Notes under the pieces: generated by a model
What the model saw: only the letters and a program-made list of their open reading frames with translations
Database searches by the model: none
What the model was told of the DNA's origin: nothing
In this document: piece by piece, positions 44,344-52,380 of the stretch
Layout of the letters: each line of letters begins with the position of its first letter
Numbering within the stretch: the first letter of the stretch is position 1
Origin: Polymorphum gilvum SL003B-26A1
GTDB lineage: Bacteria > Pseudomonadota > Alphaproteobacteria > Rhizobiales > Stappiaceae
Direction: 5' to 3'
Length of the DNA stretch: 64,000 nt
NCBI RefSeq assembly: GCF_000192745.1
Contig: NC_015259.1
Span: 2,371,001 to 2,435,000 of the forward strand
Position numbers and translations under genes: made by a program

Positions 44344-45146
44344 GCGCACGGCTCGAGATCACCATCCTGGGCTGCGGCTCGTCGGGCGGGGTGCCGCGGC
44401 TCGGCAACGACTGGGGCGACTGCGACCCGGCCGAGCCGAGGAACCGGCGCCTGCGTTGCTCGATCCTGGTCCGACGCCTCGGAGCGGGGGGGGCGACGAC
44501 GGTCCTCGTCGACACCGGCCCCGACATGCGCCAACAGCTCCTCGACGCCGACGTCGAGGATCTCGACGCGGTGCTCTACACCCATGCCCACGCCGATCAC
44601 CTGCACGGCATCGACGACCTGCGCATGCTGGCCATCCGCCACCGCCGGCGGGTGCCGGTCTACATGGACGAGAAGACCTCCCGACGCGCCCATGCGGCCT
44701 TCGGCTACTGCTTCGCCACGCCGCCGGGCTCGTCCTATCCGCCGATCCTCGACGAGGTGCGGCTGACCGCCGGCGTGCCGGCGGTGATCGACGGGGCGGG
44801 GGGGGCGCTGTCCTTCCTGCCGATCGAGGTCAACCACGGCGAGATCGACGCCCTCGGCTTCCGCTTCGAGGACGTCGCCTACCTGCCCGACGTGTCCGAG
44901 ATTCCGGAGGTCGCGGTGACTCAGTTCGCCGGGCTGAGGCTGTGGATCGTCGACGCGCTGCGGCACAAGCCGCATCCGAGCCATTTTTGCCTGACCGACG
45001 CGCTGACCTGGATCGCCGACCTTGCGCCCCGACGCGCGGTGCTGACCAACATGCACAACGACATGGACTATGCCGCGCTGGTGCGCGACCTGCCGGCCGG
45101 CGTCGAGCCGGCCCACGACGGCATGATCATCGAGCTGCCGCTCTAA
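44340..45146 (+). CDS. MBL-fold metallohydrolase (PhnP/YcbJ-like)
   Basis: 268 residues. N-terminal 'ILGCGSSGGVPRLGNDWGDC' and 'NRRLRCSILV', then the metallo-beta-lactamase metal site 'YTHAHADHLHGIDDLR', later 'EVNHGEIDALGFRFED' and 'TNMHNDMDY'. These are the features of PhnP-like phosphodiesterases that usually sit downstream of tatD. Probably a cytoplasmic cyclic-phosphate or nucleic-acid hydrolase; no phn genes are nearby, so a phosphonate role is not supported. Converges with the tetR gene with a 4-base overlap of ends. Confidence 0.88.
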   Translation: MSARLEITILGCGSSGGVPRLGNDWGDCDPAEPRNRRLRCSILVRRLGAGGATTVLVDTGPDMRQQLLDADVEDLDAVLYTHAHADHLHGIDDLRMLAIRHRRRVPVYMDEKTSRRAHAAFGYCFATPPGSSYPPILDEVRLTAGVPAVIDGAGGALSFLPIEVNHGEIDALGFRFEDVAYLPDVSEIPEVAVTQFAGLRLWIVDALRHKPHPSHFCLTDALTWIADLAPRRAVLTNMHNDMDYAALVRDLPAGVEPAHDGMIIELPL

Positions 45147-45823
45147 CCCTTGCCCTCTCGGCAAGGCTCGCCGCCATAGGCGGCAAGAAAGACCGCCACC
45201 GCCGCCTCGACGGTGCTGCGGATCTCGTCTTCGCTCGGCACGCTGCCGACGTTGAACAGCACGCGGCGCAGCGCGCGTGCGGTGCACAGGCCGAAGAAAT
45301 GGCTGGCCGCCACCTCGGTGTCGCAGGGCTTCAGGTCGCCGCGCGCGATGCGCGCCTGCAGGAACGCCCCGAGGTTCTCGATGCCCCGCCGCGGCCCTTC
45401 CGCGTCGAGCAGGGCGCCGAATTCGGGGAACTGCTCGACGGCGCCGACCACCATGCGCAGCGTCGAGATGCGCTCCGGCATCGACATCTTCTCCAGATAG
45501 GCGGTGCCGATCCGCTTGAGGTCAGCGGCGATGTCGCCCGGGCAGCCGGCGAGTTCCAGGCAGGTCTCGGGCTGCTCCATCCGCTCTTCCAGGATGAGGG
45601 CCCTGAACAGCGCCTCCTTGCTGTCGAAATAGACGTAGAGCGTGCCCTTGGACACGCCCGCCTGCCGGGCGATGGTCTCCATGCTGGCGCCGTCGAAGCC
45701 GCGGGCGCGGAACACGGTGCGCGCGCCGTCCAGGATCTGCCGCCGCTTGGCGTTGTCGGTCTTCGCTTCGCTCTCCGCCGCCGCAGCGGGGAGGGAGTCC
45801 CGCGCCGCCCTGTCCGTCACCAT
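45143..45823 (-). CDS. TetR/AcrR family transcriptional regulator
   Basis: 226 residues. After a 25-residue acidic lead, the DNA-binding domain has 'RRQILDGARTVFRARGFDGA' and the recognition helix 'GVSKGTLYVYFDSKEALFRA'. The C-terminal half ('MEQPETCLELAGCPGDIAAD', 'ERISTLRMVVGAVEQFPEFG') resembles the AefR-type C-terminal domain. A near-perfect operator-like palindrome sits 144 bases upstream. No efflux pump or other clear target is adjacent, so the regulated genes besides itself are unknown. Confidence 0.88.
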   Translation of the reverse strand: MVTDRAARDSLPAAAAESEAKTDNAKRRQILDGARTVFRARGFDGASMETIARQAGVSKGTLYVYFDSKEALFRALILEERMEQPETCLELAGCPGDIAADLKRIGTAYLEKMSMPERISTLRMVVGAVEQFPEFGALLDAEGPRRGIENLGAFLQARIARGDLKPCDTEVAASHFFGLCTARALRRVLFNVGSVPSEDEIRSTVEAAVAVFLAAYGGEPCREGKG

Positions 45824-45933
45824 GGTTCGTTCCGCCCCGTTGTTTTCCGGTTCCTATGTCGCACGCGCCGGCCTGTCAAATCCCGCCTGTCCGGCCGGTG
45901 TGTGGCCCTTGCGGGGAAAAATGACCCGGACCT

Positions 45934-45963
45934 CTTGCGCGCGGCAGGTCTTCCGCCTTATAT
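45934..45963 (+). promoter_or_regulatory. Predicted promoter overlapping TetR operator (plus direction)
   Basis: TTGCGC at 45934-45939 and TATATC at 45958-45963 are 18 bases apart; transcription would start near 45970 inside the palindrome and run toward recX. On the minus strand TATAAG (45962-45957) is a possible -10 of tetR. Motif match only. Confidence 0.35.
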
Positions 45964-45966
45964 CAG

Positions 45967-45991
45967 AAATGACCGAACCGTTCAGTCATTT
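45967..45991. promoter_or_regulatory. TetR-type palindromic operator
   Basis: Left arm AAATGACCGAAC (45967-45978), central C, right arm GTTCAGTCATTT (45980-45991): 12-base arms with a single mismatch. The form TGAC-CGAAC...GTTC-GTCA is typical of operators of AcrR-like repressors of efflux systems. It lies in the region upstream of the tetR gene and is the natural candidate for autoregulation. Confidence 0.65.
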
Positions 45992-46329
45992 TGATCCCAC
46001 CACCGGCCGGCTCTTCGGACGAGTTGTCTCGTGCAGTCAGCAGAGATGACCCGAGGCCGTTCCCGGGCCAAGGCCGGACGGAGCGCGCGATCGCACACGC
46101 TTCCCGGAGACGGGAAGGGCGGGCGGCGGACTGCAGACCCATCTCCGGACACATCCCCCCCACCCGTGCCCGGAAAATCCACTGCGCTCCGCCGCCCGCC
46201 GCAAGGCGTCCGGAGGGCAGGGGCAGGTCTGCTCGGCTCAGTGCTGCCCTCGGTTCGGTGACCGGCGCGCTGCGGCTGGCAAATCGCCGCGAATTGGGAG
46301 GTCTCGCCGAATCCCGCTATCCTTGCGCC

Positions 46330-46884
46330 ATGCGTACCAGCACCCCGAAGACCTGGAAACTGCCGACCGAGGAGCGTCTGGCGCGCTCGGCACTGGCCTA
46401 TCTGGAGCGCTACGCGAGCTCGGCGGAAAACCTGCGCCGGGTGCTCGCGCGCAAGGTCACCCGCGCGGCACGCGCCCACGACCGCGATCCGGCGGAGTTC
46501 GCCGCCCTGATCGACGCCGTCGTCGCGCGCTGCCTGCGTGCGGGTCTCGTCGACGACACGGCCTTCGCCGAGACCCGGGTTGCGAGCCAACGCCGCCGTG
46601 GCCGTTCGACGCGCCAGATCGCCGCCGGGCTTGCCGCCAAGGGTGTCGACAAGTCCGTCATCGAGGCCGTGCTGGCGCGCGACGACACAGACGACGGCGA
46701 TGCCGCCCGCCGGCTTGCGCGCCGCCGCCGGCTCGGTCCGTGGCGCACGCGCGGTGCGCGCGCCGACTTCCGCGACCGGGATCTGGCCGCGCTGTGCCGC
46801 GCCGGCTTCGGTTTCGACGTGGCGCGCCGGGTGATTGACGGCGACGCCGAGGACGACGGAGACGACGGGACCGCGACGGCGTGA
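46330..46884 (+). CDS. recX: Regulatory protein RecX
   Basis: 184 residues built of RecX-type three-helix repeats: 'LARSALAYLERYASSAENLRRVL', 'ALIDAVVARCLRAGLVDDTAFAE' and 'GRSTRQIAAGLAAKGVDKSV', then an Arg-rich 'RRLARRRRLGPWR'. RecX caps RecA filaments and limits recombination. It is not next to recA here, which is common in alphaproteobacteria. The ATG at 46330 starts a clean N terminus. Confidence 0.85.
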   Translation: MRTSTPKTWKLPTEERLARSALAYLERYASSAENLRRVLARKVTRAARAHDRDPAEFAALIDAVVARCLRAGLVDDTAFAETRVASQRRRGRSTRQIAAGLAAKGVDKSVIEAVLARDDTDDGDAARRLARRRRLGPWRTRGARADFRDRDLAALCRAGFGFDVARRVIDGDAEDDGDDGTATA

Positions 46885-47120
46885 GGCCGCCGATGTGCCA
46901 CGCCAGCGGCTCCGGCATCGGATGGAATTCTCGTGGCAAACTCACGTCTGCGGTACGGCGCGGCGAGTCCGCCCGTCGGCCGGCGCTTCGGCGCGCACCA
47001 GCCGGAGGGCCCGCCGGTTTTTCAAGTGCCTCAATAAAGTTCCATAATATATCTTATCCGATTTTTATGAGCTACGATGCCGGTGCCCCTTTGTGGTTCG
47101 CCCCGCTTCGGGTTGCGCCC

Positions 47121-47154
47121 GCTCAGTCCCCGCGCTCAGTCCCCAGCGCTCAGT
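47121..47154. repeat. Three tandem GCTCAGTC-containing units at the arfB stop
   Basis: GCTCAGTC recurs at 47121, 47134 and 47148 with a period of 13-14 bases. The last copy contains the arfB stop codon (TGA on the minus strand), so slippage would leave the stop intact and only lengthen the 3' tail. Likely a replication-slippage product. Confidence 0.5.
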
Positions 47155-47626
47155 CGATATCCGGCTTGCCCGTGCGCAGCTTCTTGATGCCGCCGCGCTG
47201 CTTCTTCTCGCTCACTCGCCGCTTCTTCGACGCCAGCGTCGGCCGCGTCGGCCTGCGCGGCTTCTCGCGTACCGCCGCGCTCGCCAGCAGTTCGATGAGC
47301 CGCGCCAGCGCGTCCTCGCGGTTACGCTCGCGGCTGCGGAACCGGTCTGCCTGCAGGACGATCTCGCCACCCTGCGTCAGCCGGCTGCCGGCAAGCCTCG
47401 CCGCGCGCGCCTTGACGTCGTCGGGCAGCGTCGCGTTGCCGGCCAGGTCGAAGCGCAGCTGCACCGCCGTGGAGACCTTGTTCACGTTCTGTCCGCCCGG
47501 TCCCGACGCGCGCACGAAATCCTCGTGCAGGTCGTCCTCGGAAATGTACAGCCGGCCGGTCACCGCGATCCGCCGTGTCGGCGGCGTCGGCGGACGCGCT
47601 TTCTCCCCGGAGCCGCCGTCAGTCAT
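47150..47626 (-). CDS. arfB: Alternative ribosome-rescue factor ArfB (GGQ peptidyl-tRNA hydrolase)
   Basis: 158 residues from ATG 47626, preceded by GAGGGTGG on the minus strand. The class-I release-factor core has the catalytic Gly-Gly-Gln in 'ASGPGGQNVNKVSTAVQL' and ends in a long basic tail ('KKRRVSEKKQRGGIKKLRTG') that enters the mRNA channel of stalled ribosomes. It hydrolyses peptidyl-tRNA on non-stop complexes. A TTG four codons upstream is an unlikely start. It abuts the rutR-like gene downstream of it in transcription order. Confidence 0.93.
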   Translation of the reverse strand: MTDGGSGEKARPPTPPTRRIAVTGRLYISEDDLHEDFVRASGPGGQNVNKVSTAVQLRFDLAGNATLPDDVKARAARLAGSRLTQGGEIVLQADRFRSRERNREDALARLIELLASAAVREKPRRPTRPTLASKKRRVSEKKQRGGIKKLRTGKPDID

Positions 47627-47634
47627 GGCCACCC

Positions 47635-48291
47635 TCAATCATGGCCGGACGTCCGGATCAGTCCATGCAGAAGCAGGTCGACCAGCGAGCGTTCCGCCTC
47701 GGCGCGGAAATGCCGGTCCTTCAGCGTCTTGCCGGTCAGGGCCCGGATCTGCGCCTCGAAATCGGCATAGTGCTGGGTCGTCGCCCAGATGGTGAAGATC
47801 AGGTGCACCGGCTCCACCGGACGGATCGCCCCGGCCGCGATCCAGCCGCGGATGACCTGGCTCTTCTCGTCGACCAGGTCCTTTAAGCTGCCTTCCAGGA
47901 CGGTCATGATGCGCGGCGCTCCCTGCATCACTTCGTTTGCAAAAAGCCTCGATGCCTCAGGCTGTTCTGCCGATATCTTTATCTTTTGCCTGATGTAGGC
48001 GGCGAGTTCCTGCGCCGGATCGCCGGCCGGGTCGAGCGTGCGCAGCGGCGCCAGCCAGATGTCCAGGATATGCGCCAGCACCGCCTCGTACATGGCCTCC
48101 TTGGAAGCGTAATAGTAGAGCAGGTTGGATTTCGACATCCCCGCCCCGGCCGCGATCCGGTCGATCGTCGCGCCGCCGAATCCGAGCCGCGAGAATTCGG
48201 CCAGCGCCGCCTCGAGGATCTTGGCCCGGTTGCGCTCCTGGATGCGCGAGGGGCGTGGCGGCCGGGTGATGCGCTCGGGCGCGGCGGTCAA
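47635..48291 (-). CDS. TetR family regulator, RutR-like (copy 2)
   Basis: 218 residues. HTH domain 'ILEAALAEFSRLGFGGATID' with recognition helix 'GMSKSNLLYYYASKEAMYEA'; the C-terminal YcdC/RutR-type domain has 'LFANEVMQGAPRIMTVLEGS', 'AIRPVEPVHLIFTIWATTQHYADF'. RutR senses uracil/pyrimidines and controls pyrimidine degradation. It overlaps the upstream paralogue by four bases, so both are co-translated from the operator-bearing region near 49015. Confidence 0.88.
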   Translation of the reverse strand: MTAAPERITRPPRPSRIQERNRAKILEAALAEFSRLGFGGATIDRIAAGAGMSKSNLLYYYASKEAMYEAVLAHILDIWLAPLRTLDPAGDPAQELAAYIRQKIKISAEQPEASRLFANEVMQGAPRIMTVLEGSLKDLVDEKSQVIRGWIAAGAIRPVEPVHLIFTIWATTQHYADFEAQIRALTGKTLKDRHFRAEAERSLVDLLLHGLIRTSGHD

Positions 48292-48971
48292 GAGCCTGCA
48301 CTCCCGGCAACGGCCACCGGCCCGGCCTCGCCTGCCGTGCGGGCCGGGCGGATCCCGACGCCGGTCAGGATGATGCGCACCACGGTGTCCTTCATCGCGT
48401 CAAACTGCGCGTCGCTCAGCGGCCGGCCGCCGTTCAGCGTGTCGATCTGGTGGTTGAAATCCGCGTAGTGCTGGGTCGTCGCCCAGATCATGTAGAGCAG
48501 CGTGCGCGCGTCGACCGGCGCCATCTTGCCCTCTGCAATCCAGCGGTCGATGACGGCGATACGCGTCGCCGTCCACTCGCGCAGCGTCGTCTCCAGATAG
48601 TCCTGGATCACCGGCGCCCGGTGCAGGATCTCGTTCGCCCACACCTTGGAGCCCATCGGGTGCTGGCGCGAGATATCCATCTTGGTCGTGATGTAGCGTG
48701 TCAGCGCCTCTTGCGGGTCGGCGCATTCGTCGAAGGAATTGGCCGCGTCCAGCCAGATGGTGAAGATGTTCTCCACGACCTGGCGATACAGCGTCTCCTT
48801 GGTCGGAAAATAGTAGTGCAGGTTGGCCTTGGGGATGCCGGCCCGTTCCGCGATCATGCCGGTCGTCGCGCCGCGGAAGCCGTGCTCGGCGAATACGGTC
48901 TCCGCCGCCTCCAGGATGAGGCGTTCGTTTTCGGCGCGCGTCGCGCTCTTGGAGGACGGCCTGCGGTCCAT
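48288..48971 (-). CDS. rutR: TetR family regulator, RutR-like (copy 1)
   Basis: 227 residues. HTH 'LILEAAETVFAEHGFRGATT' and 'GIPKANLHYYFPTKETLYRQ'; C-terminal RutR domain with 'MGSKVWANEILHRAPVIQDYL', 'APVDARTLLYMIWATTQHYADFNHQ' and 'TVVRIILTGVG', closely like E. coli RutR. Two palindromes matching the RutR consensus lie 43-92 bases upstream, between this gene and the divergent pyrimidine-catabolic aminotransferase. Probably autoregulated and the main regulator of that operon. Confidence 0.9.
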   Translation of the reverse strand: MDRRPSSKSATRAENERLILEAAETVFAEHGFRGATTGMIAERAGIPKANLHYYFPTKETLYRQVVENIFTIWLDAANSFDECADPQEALTRYITTKMDISRQHPMGSKVWANEILHRAPVIQDYLETTLREWTATRIAVIDRWIAEGKMAPVDARTLLYMIWATTQHYADFNHQIDTLNGGRPLSDAQFDAMKDTVVRIILTGVGIRPARTAGEAGPVAVAGSAGS

Positions 48972-49013
48972 GGGTTCGTGATCACAAAATCATCTTGCCG
49001 ATCAAATTATCAT

Positions 49014-49031
49014 CTTGACCGTTTGGTCAAG
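49014..49031. promoter_or_regulatory. RutR-type operator 1
   Basis: CTTGACC-GTTT-GGTCAAG is a perfect 7-bp inverted repeat with a four-base centre. It matches the published RutR consensus TTGACCA-nn-TGGTCAA except for the two bases next to the centre. It lies 43 bases upstream of the rutR-like start. Confidence 0.75.
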
Positions 49032-49047
49032 TGTTCATACGCTCGAT

Positions 49048-49063
49048 TTGACCGTTTGGTCAG
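49048..49063. promoter_or_regulatory. RutR-type operator 2
   Basis: TTGACC-GTTT-GGTCAG, identical to operator 1 over 15 of 16 bases, with centres 33 bp apart (about three helical turns), so two dimers would sit on the same face of the DNA. It faces the divergent aminotransferase operon. Confidence 0.75.
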
Positions 49064-49382
49064 ATTTCGTCCCCCTTCCCCATGCCTAGCAACGGCGGGC
49101 ACCGGGCGCAAGGACGGGATCGGCTGGCGCAAGACAAAACGCGGACTCTCCAACGAAGAGAGTCGCATTCCAGAGAACAACAGGCGCGGCGTGCATGCGG
49201 GCGACAGGTCCGCGCGAGTCCGGCCAAGTGGGAACCGCACGAATGATCATCCGCAACACGGACACGGACAAGCCGCGTCGGCGCTGCTAGGCTGCGCCCG
49301 ACCGCGTCCGCATCGCCGTACGCGTGCCGTTCGATCTGCCAGCACCGAGGCGCCGCCAGGGATCGCCCGGGAAGGAGGAAAC
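49064..49382. other. Long leader or spacer upstream of the pyrimidine operon
   Basis: About 320 bases with no gene seen. It contains a small stem ACTCTC-CAACGAA-GAGAGT around 49147-49165 and ends with the strong ribosome site AAGGAGG at 49372-49378 before ATG 49383. A promoter near the RutR operators would give a leader of about 300 bases; whether it carries a regulatory structure is unknown. Confidence 0.4.
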
Positions 49383-50717
49383 ATGTCTGACAAGGCCGCT
49401 GCTGCCGCCATACCCAACAATCTGGAAGCCTTCTGGATGCCGTTCACCGCGAACCGGCAGTTCAAGAAGGCGCCGCGCATGTTCGTCGGCGCAAAGGACA
49501 TGCACTACACCACCGCCGAGGGCCGCCAGGTGCTCGACGGCACCGCCGGCCTGTGGTGCTGCAACGCCGGCCATGGCCGGCCGCGGATCGTCGAGGCGGT
49601 GCAGAAGCAGATCGCGGAGCTCGACTACGCGCCCGCCTTCCAGATGGGCCACCCCAAGGCCTTCGAACTGGCCGCACGGCTTGCGGCCATGCTGCCCTCG
49701 CCGCTCGACCATGTGTTCTTCACCAACTCCGGCTCGGAAAGCGTCGACACGGCGCTGAAGATCGCACTCGCCTACCAGCGCGCCATCGGCCAGGGCACCC
49801 GCACGCGCCTGATCGGCCGCGAGCGCGGCTACCACGGCGTCGGCTTCGGCGGCATCTCGGTCGGCGGCATCGTCGCCAACCGGCGCACCTTCGGCACCAT
49901 GCTGACCGGCGTCGACCACATCCGCCACACGCACGACCCGGCGCGCAACGCCTTCACCCGCGGCGAGCCGGAGCACGGCGCGGAGTTCGCCGACGACCTG
50001 ATCAAGGTCATCCAGCTCCACGATCCCTCGACCATCGCCGCTGTCATCGTCGAACCGGTCGCCGGCTCCACCGGCGTGCTGATCCCGCCGAAGGGCTATC
50101 TCAAGCGCCTGCGCGAGATCTGCGACCAGCACGGCATCCTGCTGATTTTCGACGAGGTCATCACCGGCTTCGGCCGCCTCGGCACGCCGTTTGCTGCCGA
50201 CTATTTCGGCGTCACGCCGGACCTCGTCACCACCGCCAAGGGCATCACCTCCGGCGTCGTGCCGATGGGCGCGGTGTTCTGCACCAAGGCCATCTACGAC
50301 GCCTTCATGACCGGCCCGGACCACATGATCGAGCTGTTCCACGGCTACACCTATTCCGCCCATCCGCTCGCCTGCGCCGCGGCGCTGGCCACCCTCGACA
50401 CCTACGAGGAGGAAGGCCTGCTCACCCGGGCGGCCGACCTGTCCCGCTACTGGGAAGACGGCCTGCACGCGCTGAAGGACTGCCCGCACGTCATCGATAT
50501 CCGCAATCTCGGCCTGATCGGCGCGGTGGAACTGGAGCCCATCGCCGGCGAGCCGACCAAGCGCGCCTTCTCGGCCTTCCTGAAGGCCTATGACGACGGC
50601 CTGCTGATCCGCACCACCGGCGACATCATCGCCCTGTCGCCGCCGCTGATCATCTCGAAGGCGCAGATCGACGAGTTGTTCGGCACGCTGCGCGCCGTCC
50701 TGCACGCCATCGACTGA
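49383..50717 (+). CDS. Beta-alanine/omega-amino acid:pyruvate aminotransferase
   Basis: 444 residues, class III PLP aminotransferase. 'FWMPFTANRQFKKAPRM' at the N terminus is the signature of omega-amino acid:pyruvate transaminases; PLP site features are 'NSGSESVDTALKIA', 'RERGYHGVGFGG', 'IIFDEVITGFGR'-like block 'LLIFDEVITGFGRLG' and the Schiff-base lysine in 'TTAKGITSGVVPMGAV'. In this operon it would turn beta-alanine, the end product of the reductive uracil route, into malonate semialdehyde. First gene behind the RutR operators. Confidence 0.9.
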   Translation: MSDKAAAAAIPNNLEAFWMPFTANRQFKKAPRMFVGAKDMHYTTAEGRQVLDGTAGLWCCNAGHGRPRIVEAVQKQIAELDYAPAFQMGHPKAFELAARLAAMLPSPLDHVFFTNSGSESVDTALKIALAYQRAIGQGTRTRLIGRERGYHGVGFGGISVGGIVANRRTFGTMLTGVDHIRHTHDPARNAFTRGEPEHGAEFADDLIKVIQLHDPSTIAAVIVEPVAGSTGVLIPPKGYLKRLREICDQHGILLIFDEVITGFGRLGTPFAADYFGVTPDLVTTAKGITSGVVPMGAVFCTKAIYDAFMTGPDHMIELFHGYTYSAHPLACAAALATLDTYEEEGLLTRAADLSRYWEDGLHALKDCPHVIDIRNLGLIGAVELEPIAGEPTKRAFSAFLKAYDDGLLIRTTGDIIALSPPLIISKAQIDELFGTLRAVLHAID

Positions 50718-50814
50718 GGCAAGCGGTGGACGACAGGACGCAACCGTCCTTCCGGACAGATGCAGCCAGGCCGCATCTGTCCGTAACGATCTGACCGACG
50801 AGGGGAACTGAAGA

Positions 50815-52071
50815 ATGGCAGCACCCGGCGAGAACCTCAGGATCAACGGCGACCGGCTGTGGGACAGCCTGATGGAGATGGCGAAGGTGGGCCCAGGCGT
50901 CGCCGGCGGCAACAACCGCCAGACGCTCACCGACGAGGATGCCGAGGGCCGGCGGCTGTTCCAGTCCTGGTGCGAGGCGGCCGGCATGACCATGGCCGTC
51001 GACACCATGGGCAACATGTTCATGACCCGGCCGGGCACCGATCCGGACGCCCTGCCCGTTTATATGGGCTCGCACCTCGACACCCAGCCCACGGGCGGCA
51101 AGTACGACGGCGTGCTCGGCGTGCTCGGTGGGCTCGAGGTAGTCCGCTCGATGAACGACCTCGGTATCAAGACGAGGCATCCGATCGTCATCGCCAACTG
51201 GACCAATGAGGAAGGCACCCGCTTCGCGCCGGCCATGCTCGCTTCCGGCGTCTTCGCCGGCATCCACACCCAGGACTGGGCCTATGACCGCGCCGACGCC
51301 AAGGGGCTGAAATTCGGCGACGAGCTTAAGCGGATCGGCTGGGTCGGCGACGAGGCAGTCGGTGCGCGCGCGGACAAGATCCACGCCATGTTCGAGCTGC
51401 ATATCGAGCAGGGTCCGATCCTGGAAGCCGAAGGCAAGGACATCGGCGTCGTCACCCACGGCCAGGGCCTGTCCTGGACTCAGGTCACTGTCACCGGCAA
51501 GGATGCCCACACCGGCTCGACGCCGATGCCGATGCGCCGGAACGCCGGGCTCGGCATGGCGCGCATCCTCGAGCTCGTCGACGAGATCGCCTGGTCGCAC
51601 AAGCCGCATGCGGTGGGGGCGGCCGGCCACATCGACGTCTATCCGAACTCGCGCAACGTGATCCCGGGCAAGGTGGTGTTCACCGTCGACTTCCGCTCCC
51701 CGGACATCGCCGTCATCCGCGACATGGAACAGCGGCTCGCCATCGGCGCGAAGACGATCTGCGACGACATGGGGCTCGGCCTGGAACTGGAGAAGGTCGG
51801 CGGCTTCGATCCGGTCAAATTCGACGAGGGCTGCGTCACCGCGATCCGCAACGCCGCCGAACGCCTCGGTTACTCGCACCGCGACATCATCTCCGGTGCC
51901 GGCCACGATGCCTGCTGGATCAACAAGGTCGCCCCCACCGCGATGATCATGTGCCCCTGCGTCGATGGCCTCTCCCACAACGAGGCGGAAGAAATCACCC
52001 GCGACTGGGCCAAGGCCGGCGCCGACGTGCTCCTGCACGCGGTGTTGGAAACGGCGGAGATCGTGGAGTGA
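50815..52071 (+). CDS. pydC: N-carbamoyl-beta-alanine amidohydrolase (Zn-dependent, M20/HyuC type)
   Basis: 418 residues. Dimetal ligands in 'MGSHLDTQPTGGKYDG' near residue 83, 'NWTNEEGTRFAPAM' and 'HIEQGPILEAEGKDIG'; 'VTGKDAHTGSTPMPMRRNAG' is the dimerisation block and 'ISGAGHDACWINKVAP' the C-terminal one. Hydrolyses N-carbamoyl-beta-alanine to beta-alanine, CO2 and ammonia, last step of reductive pyrimidine breakdown. Ribosome site GAGGGG at 50800. A generic hydantoinase-type carbamoylase role is the alternative; context favours the pyrimidine route. Confidence 0.9.
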   Translation: MAAPGENLRINGDRLWDSLMEMAKVGPGVAGGNNRQTLTDEDAEGRRLFQSWCEAAGMTMAVDTMGNMFMTRPGTDPDALPVYMGSHLDTQPTGGKYDGVLGVLGGLEVVRSMNDLGIKTRHPIVIANWTNEEGTRFAPAMLASGVFAGIHTQDWAYDRADAKGLKFGDELKRIGWVGDEAVGARADKIHAMFELHIEQGPILEAEGKDIGVVTHGQGLSWTQVTVTGKDAHTGSTPMPMRRNAGLGMARILELVDEIAWSHKPHAVGAAGHIDVYPNSRNVIPGKVVFTVDFRSPDIAVIRDMEQRLAIGAKTICDDMGLGLELEKVGGFDPVKFDEGCVTAIRNAAERLGYSHRDIISGAGHDACWINKVAPTAMIMCPCVDGLSHNEAEEITRDWAKAGADVLLHAVLETAEIVE

Positions 52072-52075
52072 AGCT

Positions 52076-52369
52076 ATGAAGCTGAAAGATTACGTAAAAC
52101 AAACACTATTGGATATCTGCGCCGGCGTTTCCGAAGCAAAAGAGGCTTCTGAAGTTTGGATAGCGCCCGGATATGTGGATGGGAAGAGAGTTGCATCGGC
52201 TCAATTAGTGACCTTTGAGATAAATACAAAAATTAATAAAGAAGGAGGCGCCGGAATTGAGGTTTGGTCGACAGCCGATTTAAAAGCTTCGGGAGCATCC
52301 GAGCACACCAATAAGATCAGTTTCTCGGTCCCAATCTTCTTCGAGGCTCCCAAAAAGAAGGGAGAGTAA
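52076..52369 (+). CDS. AT-rich small protein of unknown function, inserted in pyrimidine operon
   Basis: 97 residues from ATG 52076, four bases after the pydC stop, with GGAGTGAAG as ribosome site. Base composition falls abruptly to under 50 percent GC, unlike every neighbour. The sequence begins 'LKDYVKQTLLDICAGVSEAK', has alternating beta-type stretches 'LVTFEINTKINKEGGAGIEV' and ends 'NKISFSVPIFFEAPKKKGE'. The layout (short helix, then beta strands, closing '...SFSVPI') recalls small proteins seen near trypsin-like or mobile genes, but I cannot assign a family. Likely horizontally acquired. Confidence 0.6.
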   Translation: MKLKDYVKQTLLDICAGVSEAKEASEVWIAPGYVDGKRVASAQLVTFEINTKINKEGGAGIEVWSTADLKASGASEHTNKISFSVPIFFEAPKKKGE

Positions 52370-52380
52370 TTGCCTCCCCG

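Larger units (their letters stand above)
45824..46329. other. Gene-free region upstream of tetR and recX with operator
   Basis: 506 bases without a convincing gene. It contains the TetR-type palindrome at 45967-45991 and candidate promoters for both strands around it; the remaining 340 bases to recX show only GC-rich open frames without plausible codon pattern. The ATG of recX is at 46330 with 'GAATCCCGCTATCCTTGCG' upstream and no strong ribosome site. Confidence 0.5.

Noticed and set aside
45991-46329. Longer recX reading frame starting at 45991
   Set aside because: The extra 113 residues are Arg/Pro-rich and would begin inside the TetR operator; RecX homology starts at 46330.
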